DNA of 64,000 nt, taken from Ilyomonas sp963790435. GTDB lineage: Bacteria > Bacteroidota > Bacteroidia > Chitinophagales > Chitinophagaceae. Position numbers and translations under genes: made by a program. The DNA lies in NCBI GenBank assembly GCA_963790435.1, contig CAWBOI010000003.1, forward strand, positions 558,001-622,000, given 5' to 3'. The notes under the pieces were generated by a model that was not told the origin of the DNA, made no database searches, and saw only the letters and a list, made by a program, of their open reading frames with translations. This document shows, one piece after another, positions 18,264 to 27,719 of the stretch. Position 1 is the first letter of the stretch, and each line of letters opens with the position of its first letter.

Positions 18264-19361
18264 TTATTTCAACAGTTCTTTCAGCTTTTGAAACAATTGT
18301 TCTCCACGCAAATTCTTGCCGATAATAACACCATTCGGATCAATCAAAAAGTTCTGTGGGATAGATTGAATGTGATATTCCATTGCCACAGCATTGCTCC
18401 AGTATTTTAAATCGCTGATGTGCGTCCACGCCAGGTTATCCATTTTGATGGCCCGCAGCCACGAATCTTTGGTTTCATCCAGCGAAACACTCAGCACCGT
18501 AAAATTTTTGTTTTTAAACGCTTTGTAAGCCGCAACCACATTGGGGTTTTCAGCACGACAAGGACGGCACCAGCTTGCCCAAAAATCGAGCAGCACATAT
18601 TTGCCTTTGAATTGCGAAAGCGAAACGCTGTTGCCTGCAGTATCGGTTTGTGTAAAGTCAACCGCTTTTGTACCTACTGCACCAATTTTATCGTTTTCAA
18701 TTACCTGCGAAATATTTTTTGCAAACTGACTTTGCAATGCCGAACCTGTTAGTGCATTGAACCGTTTTTGCAACAGCACTACATCTTTGTTGGGATCGGT
18801 ATCGTAGCTATACGCCAGCACCAGCGAGGAAACCGGCGAAGCTTTTTTTCGCGTAATAAAGCGGTCAATGCTTTCCTGGTAAATGTTGTACGTGGTGTTG
18901 AGCGCAATCATCAAACTATCTTTTGCCGATTGCGTTGGTGCCGATTGAACCGCATTTCTATACATCGTTACATAATCGTTCAGGGGTTTAATCTGATACA
19001 AAAATTCTTCATAATCATAGTTCGATGAAGAACCGGTAATCACAACATCACTAAAGTTGCTGCTATCACTTTTTACTTTTACATCATCATTGCCCATAAA
19101 CACTACGAGACGTTGGTTTAAGCCCGAAAATGCAATGATTCTTGCATCAACGTTATCCACCGTTCCGGTTAAGGTAAAGCCACCGTTTTGCACTTTTGTT
19201 TTTGCCAAAGTATCGGTTCCACTAAAGCCAAACAAGGTAACATTGGTTCCGTTTGGCAAGGCACGCAATTGACCTTGAATGGCAAAACCGCCGGCCGTTT
19301 TTTTGGTTTGTGCGAAGGATAAAAAAGGCAGTAAAACCAATAAAAAGAAAATTTGTTTCAT
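18264..19361 (-). CDS. TlpA-like thiol-disulfide protein with DUF4369-type N-terminus
   Basis: A 365 aa exported protein with an N-terminal signal sequence (MKQIFFLLVLLPFLSFAQ). Residues about 20-130 form a DUF4369-like beta domain, common in Bacteroidota. A helical linker follows, then a thioredoxin-fold domain with the active site WASWCRPC. It likely reduces or exchanges disulfides of periplasmic proteins. A copy of the dispersed motif (19195-19205) is read here as A-K-T-K. No partner gene is adjacent. Confidence 0.9.
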   Translation of the reverse strand: MKQIFFLLVLLPFLSFAQTKKTAGGFAIQGQLRALPNGTNVTLFGFSGTDTLAKTKVQNGGFTLTGTVDNVDARIIAFSGLNQRLVVFMGNDDVKVKSDSSNFSDVVITGSSSNYDYEEFLYQIKPLNDYVTMYRNAVQSAPTQSAKDSLMIALNTTYNIYQESIDRFITRKKASPVSSLVLAYSYDTDPNKDVVLLQKRFNALTGSALQSQFAKNISQVIENDKIGAVGTKAVDFTQTDTAGNSVSLSQFKGKYVLLDFWASWCRPCRAENPNVVAAYKAFKNKNFTVLSVSLDETKDSWLRAIKMDNLAWTHISDLKYWSNAVAMEYHIQSIPQNFLIDPNGVIIGKNLRGEQLFQKLKELLK

Positions 19362-19433
19362 CGTTTTATTTTGAAGAAGCGGTTAAAAATGTTTGATAAT
19401 TTCATCACAGAGGAACTGAGAAGCCAGGGTTTT

Positions 19434-19454
19434 CGCAGAACAAATTTCTCTGCG
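19434..19454. repeat. Short intergenic hairpin in a palindromic repeat remnant
   Basis: CGCAGA (19434-19439) pairs with TCTGCG (19449-19454). Weaker outer pairing of CAGAG/CTCTG words extends over about 19405-19490. It resembles the nested repeat at 43252-43338, which also uses GCAGAG/CTCTGC. Confidence 0.45.
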
Positions 19455-19496
19455 GAAACTCACTCACTCCCTTACTCTGCAGTAAGTGGCTCGTTG

Positions 19497-20111
19497 TTAT
19501 TTTGAATGACGCATTTTTAAAACGTCAGTAATATCGTTTAACGTATATCCTTTGGCATGAAGTAAAATAAGATAATGAAACAGCAAATCAGCCGCTTCAT
19601 TCAAAAACAATGGCTCGTTATCATCCTTTGCTTCAATCACTAATTCAACCGCTTCTTCGCCTACTTTTTGCGCAATTTTATTAATGCCTTTTCCAAACAA
19701 CCGCGCCACATACGAATCTTCAGAAGCCGCGCTGCGCCTTAGTTCTATCACTCCTTCCAAATACTCCAAAAAGTTTTCCGAATGATTTTTTTCACACCAG
19801 CAAGTATCGGCTCCTGTGTGGCAAACAGGACCAACAGGAGCAGCTTTTATCAGCAAGGTATCGTTGTCGCAATCGGCCAGTATTTGTTTGACTATTAAAA
19901 AATGGCCGCTCTCTTCGCCTTTCGTCCACAACCTTTTTTTGGTGCGACTGTAAAACGTTACTTTACCTGTTTGTTCGGTTTGCTGCACGGCTTCTTCATT
20001 CATAAAACCGAGCATTAACACTTTGTGTGTGGCATAATCCTGAATCACTGCAGGCAGCAAACTGTCTTTGTATTTTTTAAAATCTAAGTTCATCATTTTA
20101 GTAAAGCGCAT
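19497..20111 (-). CDS. hisIE: HisIE bifunctional histidine biosynthesis enzyme
   Basis: Fused phosphoribosyl-AMP cyclohydrolase (about 1-115) and phosphoribosyl-ATP pyrophosphatase (about 120-204), steps two and three of histidine synthesis. The cyclohydrolase part shows the zinc-binding GPVCHTGADTCWC motif. The pyrophosphatase part shows KVGEEAVELVIEAK and NEAADLLFHYLILL, MazG-like acidic helices. At 204 aa it is the normal fusion length. The start may be five codons downstream (MNLDFKKYKD). It follows hisF on the same strand with a REP-like hairpin cluster between. Confidence 0.95.
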   Translation of the reverse strand: MRFTKMMNLDFKKYKDSLLPAVIQDYATHKVLMLGFMNEEAVQQTEQTGKVTFYSRTKKRLWTKGEESGHFLIVKQILADCDNDTLLIKAAPVGPVCHTGADTCWCEKNHSENFLEYLEGVIELRRSAASEDSYVARLFGKGINKIAQKVGEEAVELVIEAKDDNEPLFLNEAADLLFHYLILLHAKGYTLNDITDVLKMRHSK

Positions 20112-20210
20112 TGCAAAAAATGGATAAAAACAAACTTAGCAATTTATCAGTATCCTGATTATTCCAAACACCTCATACATCCCAGTTCAGACATCACAAC
20201 CTTTGCTCAG

Positions 20211-20279
20211 CGTAGTCTCCCGACTACGTCGAATCGCCAGCAAATCTCCCGATTTGCATTGTCCGATATAAAATTCGGT
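20211..20279. repeat. REP-like cluster of small hairpins between hisF and hisIE
   Basis: Two perfect 7-bp stems share the same loop TCCC: 20211-20217 with 20222-20228, and 20240-20246 with 20251-20257. A third, weaker CCGA/TCGG stem ends near 20278. Shared loop and stem layout with unrelated stem sequence is typical of REP elements. Confidence 0.65.
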
Positions 20280-20308
20280 TGATCTTTCCCACTTCCCGAC
20301 TTTTTCAT

Positions 20309-21067
20309 TCACAACCTCACTTCAATCTCTCTTCTTTTCAAAGCTTCTTTCAGCCTTCTGATTTCCACTTCTTTAAAATGAAAAATGCTTGCCGCCAGTG
20401 CAGCATCAGCTTTTCCTTCCTCAAAAATATCTATAAAATGCTGAATAGTACCACCGCCACCCGAAGCAATTACCGGCACCGGAAGGCCGGTTGCCAATTG
20501 CCTTGTAATGTCAATGGCAAAGCCGCTTTTGGTGCCATCGTGGTTCATGGAAGTAAGCAGAATTTCGCCCGCACCCAATTCAACGCCTTGCTGTGCCCAA
20601 TCGAAACAAAGTGCGTTTGTTTTTACTCGTCCTCCGTTCAGATATACATACCAGTTGCCATCTTCTTCCTGTCTTGTGTCAATAGCCAGCACCACGCACT
20701 GGCTACCAAATTCTTTTGCCAGTTCGTTGATCAATTCGGGACGTTTGAAAGCAGAGGTATTTACGGAAATTTTATCTGCACCATTTTGCAACAGAACACT
20801 TACGTCTTCCACGCTGCTGATGCCACCGCCCACGGTAAACGGAATATTGATATGGTGCGAAATGCGGTTTACCAGTTCGCTCAACGTTTTTCGTTTTTCG
20901 TTGGTAGCAGTGATGTCTAAAAACACCAGTTCATCAGCGCCTCCTTTTGCATACAGAGCGCCCAGTTCAACCGGATCGCCGGCATCGCGCAGGTTTTCAA
21001 AATTGATGCCTTTTACGGTTCTGCCGTCTTTAATATCCAAACAGGGAATGATGCGTTTGGTAAGCAT
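20309..21067 (-). CDS. hisF: HisF, imidazole glycerol phosphate synthase cyclase subunit
   Basis: TIM-barrel subunit that with HisH converts PRFAR and glutamine-derived ammonia into imidazole glycerol phosphate and AICAR. The catalytic Asp residues are visible in IIPCLDIKDGRTVKG and VLAIDTRQE, and the phosphate-binding loops in TVGGGI and VIASGGGG. I chose the start MLTKRIIPCLD (family standard), six codons inside the longest frame. It precedes hisIE, so this is the 3' end of a his group. Confidence 0.95.
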   Translation of the reverse strand: MLTKRIIPCLDIKDGRTVKGINFENLRDAGDPVELGALYAKGGADELVFLDITATNEKRKTLSELVNRISHHINIPFTVGGGISSVEDVSVLLQNGADKISVNTSAFKRPELINELAKEFGSQCVVLAIDTRQEEDGNWYVYLNGGRVKTNALCFDWAQQGVELGAGEILLTSMNHDGTKSGFAIDITRQLATGLPVPVIASGGGGTIQHFIDIFEEGKADAALAASIFHFKEVEIRRLKEALKRREIEVRL

Positions 21068-21273
21068 GTGTGCAAAGTAATTCATGGAGTTGTATAATGA
21101 ATGTTAAGCCACCAAATAACATCTGCCTTCTTTTTTACTTTTAGCATTTTACCTTTGGCTCATATCATAAAGCATTGTTACTAAAATTTGAACATATCAA
21201 TTAATTCGGCTATTGAACAAAAAGATTCATCTTTATGTCTTCATAAATTTATCCACTCCAAAAAGTAAACAAA

Positions 21274-21777
21274 ATGAAACAGATTTTTTTAACTGCTTCG
21301 ATAGCAGTTTTGCTATGTATTGCCTGTACTAACAAATCATCAACCGCAGATACTGGCGCCACCTCTCAAATGGATAGTAACATGGCTAACAATTTAAAAA
21401 TTTATCCTGCTCTTCAATCAGGCAATGTACAAGGGTTGGATAGTTTAATGGCTTCAGATGTGGTTGACCACGACGGGCCTATGGGTAAAGATGTAAAAGG
21501 GAAAGACAGTATTATGAAAATGGTGGGGGATATGCATAATCATTTCAAAGACCTGAAGATAGATGTTATATCCAGCGCAGCTAACGGCGATTATATTTTT
21601 ACGCTTGTGCATATAACCGGAACTGTCAGCGATTCTACTATGGGCAAGCCTGGAGAAAAGGTAGATACCAAATCGGTAGATGTGGTAAGGATGAAAGATA
21701 ACAAGTTTGTAGAACACTGGGGGTTTTCAGACGACAGCGAAGTGCAAAAACAAATGATGGCGATGCAGAAGAAATAG
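21274..21777 (+). CDS. SnoaL-like (NTF2-fold) lipoprotein
   Basis: A 167 aa exported lipoprotein. The signal sequence ends in the lipobox region LLCIAC, with lipidated Cys at about residue 19. The rest has the pattern of SnoaL/NTF2-like ester-cyclase relatives: VQGLDSLMASDVVDHDGPMG, a KGKDSI/helical segment and the C-terminal strand VEHWGFSDDSEVQKQM. Its ligand or activity is unknown. It is followed by a strong terminator shared with the convergent bshA. Confidence 0.8.
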   Translation: MKQIFLTASIAVLLCIACTNKSSTADTGATSQMDSNMANNLKIYPALQSGNVQGLDSLMASDVVDHDGPMGKDVKGKDSIMKMVGDMHNHFKDLKIDVISSAANGDYIFTLVHITGTVSDSTMGKPGEKVDTKSVDVVRMKDNKFVEHWGFSDDSEVQKQMMAMQKK

Positions 21778-21799
21778 TTTTGTAAAAAGATAACGAACA

Positions 21800-21832
21800 T
21801 TAAAAAAGGCATTATTGAAATGCCTTTTTTAA
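21800..21832. terminator. Bidirectional terminator between the SnoaL-like gene and bshA
   Basis: Perfect 12-base arms, TTAAAAAAGGCA (21800-21811) and TGCCTTTTTTAA (21821-21832), with a 9-base loop, placed between convergent genes. Confidence 0.88.
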
Positions 21833-21873
21833 TATTGAAAAACAAAAGTGTTTTAAAAAGCTGAAGCCGCAGC

Positions 21874-23010
21874 TTACTTACAATCGCCCATTTCGCAAAA
21901 GCGGCTGTATAACGCCTCGTATTGAGGAACAATGTTGTGAATATCAAAACGGCTTGCCTGCTCAAAAGCGTTTTGCTTAAACTGGCTTAGTTGTTCTTCA
22001 TTTTTCAATAAATCAATGGCGCATTGACTCATGGTGGCGATATCGCCAACCGGCGCCAAAAAACCTGTAACGCCATTGATGTTTACTTCAGGCAAACCAC
22101 CAGCATCTGAACTAATAACAGGCACACGAGCCGCCATGGCTTCGAGTGCTGATAAACCAAAGCTTTCATATTCCGAAGGCAGTAAAAACAAATCAGCAAT
22201 GGCCATAATCTCTTCCATTTGTTCCTGCTTGCCGAGAAAGCGAACCTCTTCATATACATCTAACCTTCGCACTACTTCTTCGCAGCCGGTACGTTCCGGC
22301 CCATCGCCAATCATCAGCAATTTAGAAGGCACTTCTTTATTTATCTGCGCGAATATCTTTACCACATCAAACACCCTTTTTATTTTTCTGAAATTGGAAG
22401 CATGAACAATAATTTTTTCACCATTGGGTGAAATGACCTTGCGGAAAGCATCAATGGGTTTTTTGCTAAAGCGGCTTACATCAACGAAGTTGTAAATCAC
22501 TTCAATGTCTTTATAAATAGAAAAGGAACGGTAGGTTTCTTCGCGCAGGTTTTGCGAAACGGCTGTAATGGCATCGCTTTCATTGATGGAAAAAGTTACC
22601 ACCGGCGCATAAGTTTTGTCGCGCCCAACCAGTGTAATATCGGTGCCATGAAGCGTGGTAATCACCGGAATGTTTCTGCCGCTTTTTTGTATGATTTGTT
22701 TTGCCATAAAGGCTGCCGACGCATGAGGAATGGCGTAATGAACATGTAGCAAATCAAGGTTATGGTTCATAATAACATCTACCATTGTGCTGGCAAGAGC
22801 AATTTCGTAAGGCGGATAATCAAACAAGGGATAGGTGGGTACGCGTACTTCGTGGTAATAAATGTTTGCGTTAAAAATGTTGAGCCGCACAGGCTGCTGG
22901 TAGGTGATAAAATGTACGGAATGACCTTTATCTGCCAATGCTTTCCCCAATTCTGTTGCCAACACACCACTGCCGCCAAACGTAGGATAGCAAACAATAC
23001 CGATGCGCAT
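21874..23010 (-). CDS. bshA: BshA, N-acetyl-alpha-D-glucosaminyl L-malate synthase
   Basis: GT4 glycosyltransferase that joins UDP-GlcNAc to L-malate, the first step of bacillithiol synthesis. The N-terminus IGIVCYPTFGGSGVLATELG and the segment TYPLFDYPPYEIALAS are characteristic of BshA rather than general GT4 enzymes. The donor-binding E-x7-E motif lies in PSEYESFGLSALEAMA. Length 378 aa is standard. No bshB or bshC is adjacent. It shows that this organism makes bacillithiol in addition to the ergothioneine route at 51-55.6 kb. Confidence 0.93.
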   Translation of the reverse strand: MRIGIVCYPTFGGSGVLATELGKALADKGHSVHFITYQQPVRLNIFNANIYYHEVRVPTYPLFDYPPYEIALASTMVDVIMNHNLDLLHVHYAIPHASAAFMAKQIIQKSGRNIPVITTLHGTDITLVGRDKTYAPVVTFSINESDAITAVSQNLREETYRSFSIYKDIEVIYNFVDVSRFSKKPIDAFRKVISPNGEKIIVHASNFRKIKRVFDVVKIFAQINKEVPSKLLMIGDGPERTGCEEVVRRLDVYEEVRFLGKQEQMEEIMAIADLFLLPSEYESFGLSALEAMAARVPVISSDAGGLPEVNINGVTGFLAPVGDIATMSQCAIDLLKNEEQLSQFKQNAFEQASRFDIHNIVPQYEALYSRFCEMGDCK

Positions 23011-23117
23011 AAAGGCTAAGTTTTTTGCAAAGAAACGCTGTAAAAAATTACAAGCTTTTGTATTTACACTGATATGACATGAGAATATGATTTGAATAAA
23101 CAGAACACAATCTTATT

Positions 23118-23150
23118 TTTGTTTTTGCCTGATAAATGGGCAAAAACAAA
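23118..23150. repeat. Inverted pair of the dispersed 11-bp motif
   Basis: TTTGTTTTTGC (23118-23128) and GCAAAAACAAA (23140-23150) are separated by 11 bases, a 22-base offset, between the divergent bshA and ROK genes. The arms extend by flanking A/T bases. Because it lies upstream of both genes it is unlikely to be a terminator. Confidence 0.8.
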
Positions 23151-23256
23151 TAAGAAAAAATGCGCTAATATTAGCAAAGGGTTATAAAATATTAACATTC
23201 TTAAGATAACTTCTTAAATATTTAAAAAAGTTTATCAAATTTACATATCATTTCAC

Positions 23257-24468
23257 ATGAAGACTTCTCTGCTTAATAAAGAAATTATTAAACAATTATA
23301 CTTTAATCAATTTTTGTCTGTTACAACAATTAGCCATCGTTTGAACAAAAGCATCCCTTTTGTTTTAAAGGAAGTGGGCAAATTGATTAAAGAAGGGCAG
23401 GTAATTGAAACTGGTCTGGCACCTTCTACCGGGGGAAGAAGAGCGCTGGTTTATTCGCTGCGATCTAACGGGCAATACATTCTTGCCGTTGCAATGGACC
23501 AATTGGTTACAAGAATTGCCCTGTTAGATAGTAATAACAACATAGTTGGAAGCATTGAAAAAATAGAGTTTGTCCTGGCAAAAAATGAGCAGGCCCTGCC
23601 GGAACTTATTGAGCACATCAGGGGCTTTATAAAAAGGTCAGGGATAGACGAGAACAAAATGATAGGCATTGGCATTGGTATGCCTGGTTTTGTAGATGCA
23701 AAGCAGGGATTGAATTATTCGTTTTTGGAATCAGACAATAAAAGTATCTGTACTCTTATTTGCGAAGCCACTGATCTGCCCACGTTTATTGATAATGACT
23801 CAAGCATTATTGCTTTGGCAGAACTCAAATTTGGTAGTTGCAAAGGCAGAACAAATGCATTGGTCATTAATATAGGATGGGGTGTTGGATTGGGAATGAT
23901 TTTAAATTCTGAGCTATTTAGGGGAAGCAATGGCTTTGCAGGCGAGTTCAGTCATATCCCTCTTTTCTCAAACAATAAACTTTGCTCCTGTGGAAAGATG
24001 GGTTGCTTAGAAACGGAAACCTCTCTTTCTGTTATTATTGAAAAAGCAAAAACGGCTTTAACCAATGGCAGAAATTCGGTATTGCAGGATCAAATTTTTG
24101 AAGTTGACCCGGAAATCGCTTTCGAACGAATTGTGAAAGCAGCGCAGAATGGAGATCAGTTATCTATTGAAGTAATTACAAAAGCAGGCTATGAGATAGG
24201 AAGAGGGATTGCTATTTTAATACACCTGCTAAACCCTGAAGCCGTTGTTTTAAGCGGCCGGGGAGCCATTGCAGGAAAGTTATGGAAAGCCCCGATAGAA
24301 CAGGCAATTTACGAGTTTAGCATTCCCCGGCTTGCAGCACATACCGAAATAGAACTGTCAATGTTAGACTATAAAGCAGAACTCATTGGGGCGGCAGCAT
24401 TGGTGATGGAAAACTATGAAAAAATTGCAGTAAAACATCTGAAACCTGTACTGCAGGAATACCAGTAA
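23257..24468 (+). CDS. ROK family transcriptional regulator
   Basis: A 403 aa NagC/Mlc-type regulator. The N-terminal winged helix (about 5-65, LSVTTISHRLNKSIPFVLKEV and TGGRRALVY as wing) precedes a sugar-kinase-fold ROK domain. The zinc-binding signature CSCGKMGCLE is present around residue 247, and GIGIGMPGFVD and NIGWGVGLGM form the nucleotide/sugar pocket. It sits 83 bases upstream of the SusC/SusD pair on the same strand, so it probably regulates that pair in response to the imported sugar. The sugar is unknown. Confidence 0.9.
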   Translation: MKTSLLNKEIIKQLYFNQFLSVTTISHRLNKSIPFVLKEVGKLIKEGQVIETGLAPSTGGRRALVYSLRSNGQYILAVAMDQLVTRIALLDSNNNIVGSIEKIEFVLAKNEQALPELIEHIRGFIKRSGIDENKMIGIGIGMPGFVDAKQGLNYSFLESDNKSICTLICEATDLPTFIDNDSSIIALAELKFGSCKGRTNALVINIGWGVGLGMILNSELFRGSNGFAGEFSHIPLFSNNKLCSCGKMGCLETETSLSVIIEKAKTALTNGRNSVLQDQIFEVDPEIAFERIVKAAQNGDQLSIEVITKAGYEIGRGIAILIHLLNPEAVVLSGRGAIAGKLWKAPIEQAIYEFSIPRLAAHTEIELSMLDYKAELIGAAALVMENYEKIAVKHLKPVLQEYQ

Positions 24469-24551
24469 AATCAAACAAAGATTTAGAACTCTTTTTCTAA
24501 AAATCAAATTCCTTATACTTATTGATTAACACCTATTAATGCTTATCGATT

Positions 24552-27500
24552 ATGACAAAATCGCTCCATTTTTATCGGCTATTATGCCTATTACTTTTTT
24601 CCGCTGTGGGCATTCATGCTATGGCGCAGGATAGAAGAACTGTAACCGGAATTGTTCAGGACTCAACGAACAAACCGCTTGCAGGAGTAACCGTTTCCGT
24701 TAAGGGAGGTAAAGCAATGGCGGCAACCAATGATGCCGGTCATTTTACTGTGAATTTATCAAATTCGCAAAACGTGCTGGTATTCAGTTCTGTTGGCTTT
24801 GCAACACAGGAAGTAAATGTAAGCACCCAATCCTCTGTTTCTGTTACCCTTTCTTCAGCCAATGTATCTGCAGGTAATGAAGTAGTGGTAACGGCGCTGG
24901 GCATCCGAAGAGAGCGAAAGGAACTGAATTATTCGGTTCAGGAAATCAAAGGTCAGGCTTTGGTTGAGGCCAGAGAACCGAACCTGGTAAACGATCTCTC
25001 CGGTAAAGTTGCCGGACTGCAGGTGGTTCGGTCAGGTACGGGCATAAGCGGTTCTTCGCAAATCGTACTGAGAGGGAACAATTCTTTGTCAGGCTTATCG
25101 CAACCGCTGATTGTGGTGGATGGTATTCCTATACAAAACGCAACTGGGCGCGCCAATCAAAACAATGATTTCTGGAATCCTTCTCTCGACATGGGGAATG
25201 GACTGAGTGATATCAATGCTGATGACATAGAAAATATATCAGTTTTAAAAGGGCCTGCAGCAGCGGGTTTATATGGATCATTAGGAGGTAACGGAGTAAT
25301 TTTGATTACTACCAAATCAGGCAGGAAACAGCAAGGCTTAGGCATTAATGTTACCTCTTCAGTTGGCTTTTCAAGCATTTTTACCAATCCACAAATGCAA
25401 AGCTCTTACGGGCAGGGAAGTGATGGCTTGTATAATGCCACTTCGGGCTCCAGTTGGGGGCCTAAAATTGCGGGGCAAACAATTGCAGATTGGCGAGGAG
25501 CATCTACTCAGATGAAGCCGTTCAACAACATAGATAATTACTTCCAGGAAGGGATTGTTTCCAATCAAAATATTTCGTTCCAACAGCAGTTCAATGGAAC
25601 ATCGGTATATACGTCGTACAACAGAATGGATAATAAAGACATAGTACCAGGTTCGAAGCTAACGCGTAATAATATTACAACGAGAGGCGTAACCAAATTT
25701 GGCAAAGAGCAAAGTTGGACCCTGGATGCTAAGGTTCAATTTATAAATGCAACTGCCAACAACCGCCCGTTGGTAGGACAAAATATCAATAATGCTTTTG
25801 CTACCATTTACAATCTTCCGGCATCGTTTGATATCAGAACCATGAAAAATGACCTTGATTCTGCCGGCAATATGGTTTGGTTTCAAAAAGGAAGTCACAT
25901 GAACCCCTATTGGGCAAAACAATACAACCTCAATACCGATACAAGAAACCGGTTTATAATGAATGGTTCAGTAAAACATCAATTTACCAGTTGGCTGAAT
26001 GGTGAAATCAATGGAGGTGCTGATATGTACACTACCAATACCGAGGCAAAACTTTACGCAGGAAGCCCTACCAATTTGCCTGGCAGTTATACATTAGGAA
26101 AGCAAACGTATAGTCAAACCAACTTCAGCGCCATGTTTACTGCAAGAAAGGACAATGTAATTGGCAAATTAGGAGGCTCGGTAATGGTAGGAGGTAATTT
26201 GCTAAACTGGACCGATTCAAGAATCAGCGCCAGTGCAAATACGCTGGTGGTTCCCAACCTGTTTACCATTACCAATTATGCAGGAACACCTTCACTTAGC
26301 CAGAGCTACGCACAGAAAAAAATCAATTCGCTCTACGGCTCTGCCGAACTCAACTATGACGGCTACCTGTTTGTGAACGGCACGTTCAGGAACGACTGGT
26401 CGTCTGCCTTGAGCAAGGCAAACAGATCGTTTTTCTATCCGTCAATAGGCATATCTTATGTTGTCTCTGATATGATTACCAGAAACGGAGGATCGCTTCC
26501 TTACTGGCTTTCTTTTGCCAAAATAAGAGGCACTTATGCACAGGCAGGCAGCGACCTGGATCCTTACCAATTATCTAATACCTATTTTATCGGTACAGAT
26601 CCAAATGGAAATCCTACAGCTTACAGCAACTCAACATTGTATAATGATAGTGTGAAAGCGCAGTTGATGAAATCTCTTGAAGCAGGTTTGGAAATGCGCT
26701 TTTTTAAAGGTCGTATAGGGTTTGACCTCTCTGTTTATAAGACCAACTCCACCAATCAATTGATTTCGCTGCCACTGGATCCTTTAAGCGGATACAGTTC
26801 CAAAATCATCAATGCAGGAAACATACAAAATGCAGGCGTAGAATTGGTAGCCGACGCAAAAATTTTGAACCGCCCGAATTCATTCAACTGGAACATAACG
26901 ATCAATTATTCAAACAATAATAACGTAGTTAAATCCATTTATCCGTCGGTGTCTAAATACCAACTGGGTGGCTATGATGCGATACAAATTTTAGCGGTTG
27001 AAGGACAAAAGTATGGCGAAATTTATGGAACTCAATTCGAGAGAGTAACTGACAAGACGAGCAAAGGATACGGTCAATTGGTATTGACTTCTGCCGGTTT
27101 ACCGCAGGCAGACCCGGGAGGCGTGGTAAGATTAGGAAACCAGCAGGCAACAGGCCTGTTAGGAATCACCAATGCGTTCTCCTATAAAAATTTCGGGCTG
27201 TCGGTATTGCTGGATGCACGTTTTGGCGGTAAAATCTTCTCCGGAACCTTGCAGGCGATGGAACTGAGCGGAACCTCGGCACTTACAGTTGTCAATGGTT
27301 CGAGAGATTCAATGGTGGTGAATGGCGTTCAAAGTGGAGGAACAGGCCAATATACTCCAAACACAACGAAAATCTCTCCTCAGCAGTATTGGTCTGCCAT
27401 AGCCGGTGCAGGAAATACAGGTATCACAGAAGCCAACTTGTATGACGCTTCTAACATCCGCATCAGGAATATACAGGTGAGCTATACGTTCCCTAAAAAA

Positions 27501-27692
27501 ATGTTGAGCGGAAGTTTTATACAGCGTGCTTCTTTATCGGTATCCTGCAATAATTTATGGTTGATCACCAGTCATATCCATGGCATAGATCCTGAATCGG
27601 TGTATGCAACCGGCACGCCTGCTGTTGGATTTGAAAACGGTAGTCCTCCAACTTCAAGAACCTATTTTGTAAATCTTTCTTTAGGATTCTAA
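24552..27692 (+). CDS. SusC/RagA family TonB-linked outer membrane transporter
   Basis: A 1046 aa outer-membrane protein. Signal peptide (about 1-26, ending MAQ), CarboxypepD_reg-like domain (about 30-115, RRTVTGIVQDSTNKPLAGV), plug domain (about 130-260, with DLSGKVAGLQVVRSG and IVLRGNNSLSG), then a long beta-barrel ending in aromatic FVNLSLGF. It forms the TonB-powered channel of a nutrient importer with the SusD-like lipoprotein encoded 27 bases downstream. The nutrient, likely a glycan or oligosaccharide, is not readable. No degradative enzyme lies in the same unit. Confidence 0.93.
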   Translation: MTKSLHFYRLLCLLLFSAVGIHAMAQDRRTVTGIVQDSTNKPLAGVTVSVKGGKAMAATNDAGHFTVNLSNSQNVLVFSSVGFATQEVNVSTQSSVSVTLSSANVSAGNEVVVTALGIRRERKELNYSVQEIKGQALVEAREPNLVNDLSGKVAGLQVVRSGTGISGSSQIVLRGNNSLSGLSQPLIVVDGIPIQNATGRANQNNDFWNPSLDMGNGLSDINADDIENISVLKGPAAAGLYGSLGGNGVILITTKSGRKQQGLGINVTSSVGFSSIFTNPQMQSSYGQGSDGLYNATSGSSWGPKIAGQTIADWRGASTQMKPFNNIDNYFQEGIVSNQNISFQQQFNGTSVYTSYNRMDNKDIVPGSKLTRNNITTRGVTKFGKEQSWTLDAKVQFINATANNRPLVGQNINNAFATIYNLPASFDIRTMKNDLDSAGNMVWFQKGSHMNPYWAKQYNLNTDTRNRFIMNGSVKHQFTSWLNGEINGGADMYTTNTEAKLYAGSPTNLPGSYTLGKQTYSQTNFSAMFTARKDNVIGKLGGSVMVGGNLLNWTDSRISASANTLVVPNLFTITNYAGTPSLSQSYAQKKINSLYGSAELNYDGYLFVNGTFRNDWSSALSKANRSFFYPSIGISYVVSDMITRNGGSLPYWLSFAKIRGTYAQAGSDLDPYQLSNTYFIGTDPNGNPTAYSNSTLYNDSVKAQLMKSLEAGLEMRFFKGRIGFDLSVYKTNSTNQLISLPLDPLSGYSSKIINAGNIQNAGVELVADAKILNRPNSFNWNITINYSNNNNVVKSIYPSVSKYQLGGYDAIQILAVEGQKYGEIYGTQFERVTDKTSKGYGQLVLTSAGLPQADPGGVVRLGNQQATGLLGITNAFSYKNFGLSVLLDARFGGKIFSGTLQAMELSGTSALTVVNGSRDSMVVNGVQSGGTGQYTPNTTKISPQQYWSAIAGAGNTGITEANLYDASNIRIRNIQVSYTFPKKMLSGSFIQRASLSVSCNNLWLITSHIHGIDPESVYATGTPAVGFENGSPPTSRTYFVNLSLGF

Positions 27693-27719
27693 TGCTTTAA
27701 AGAACATAATTTTAAAAAG

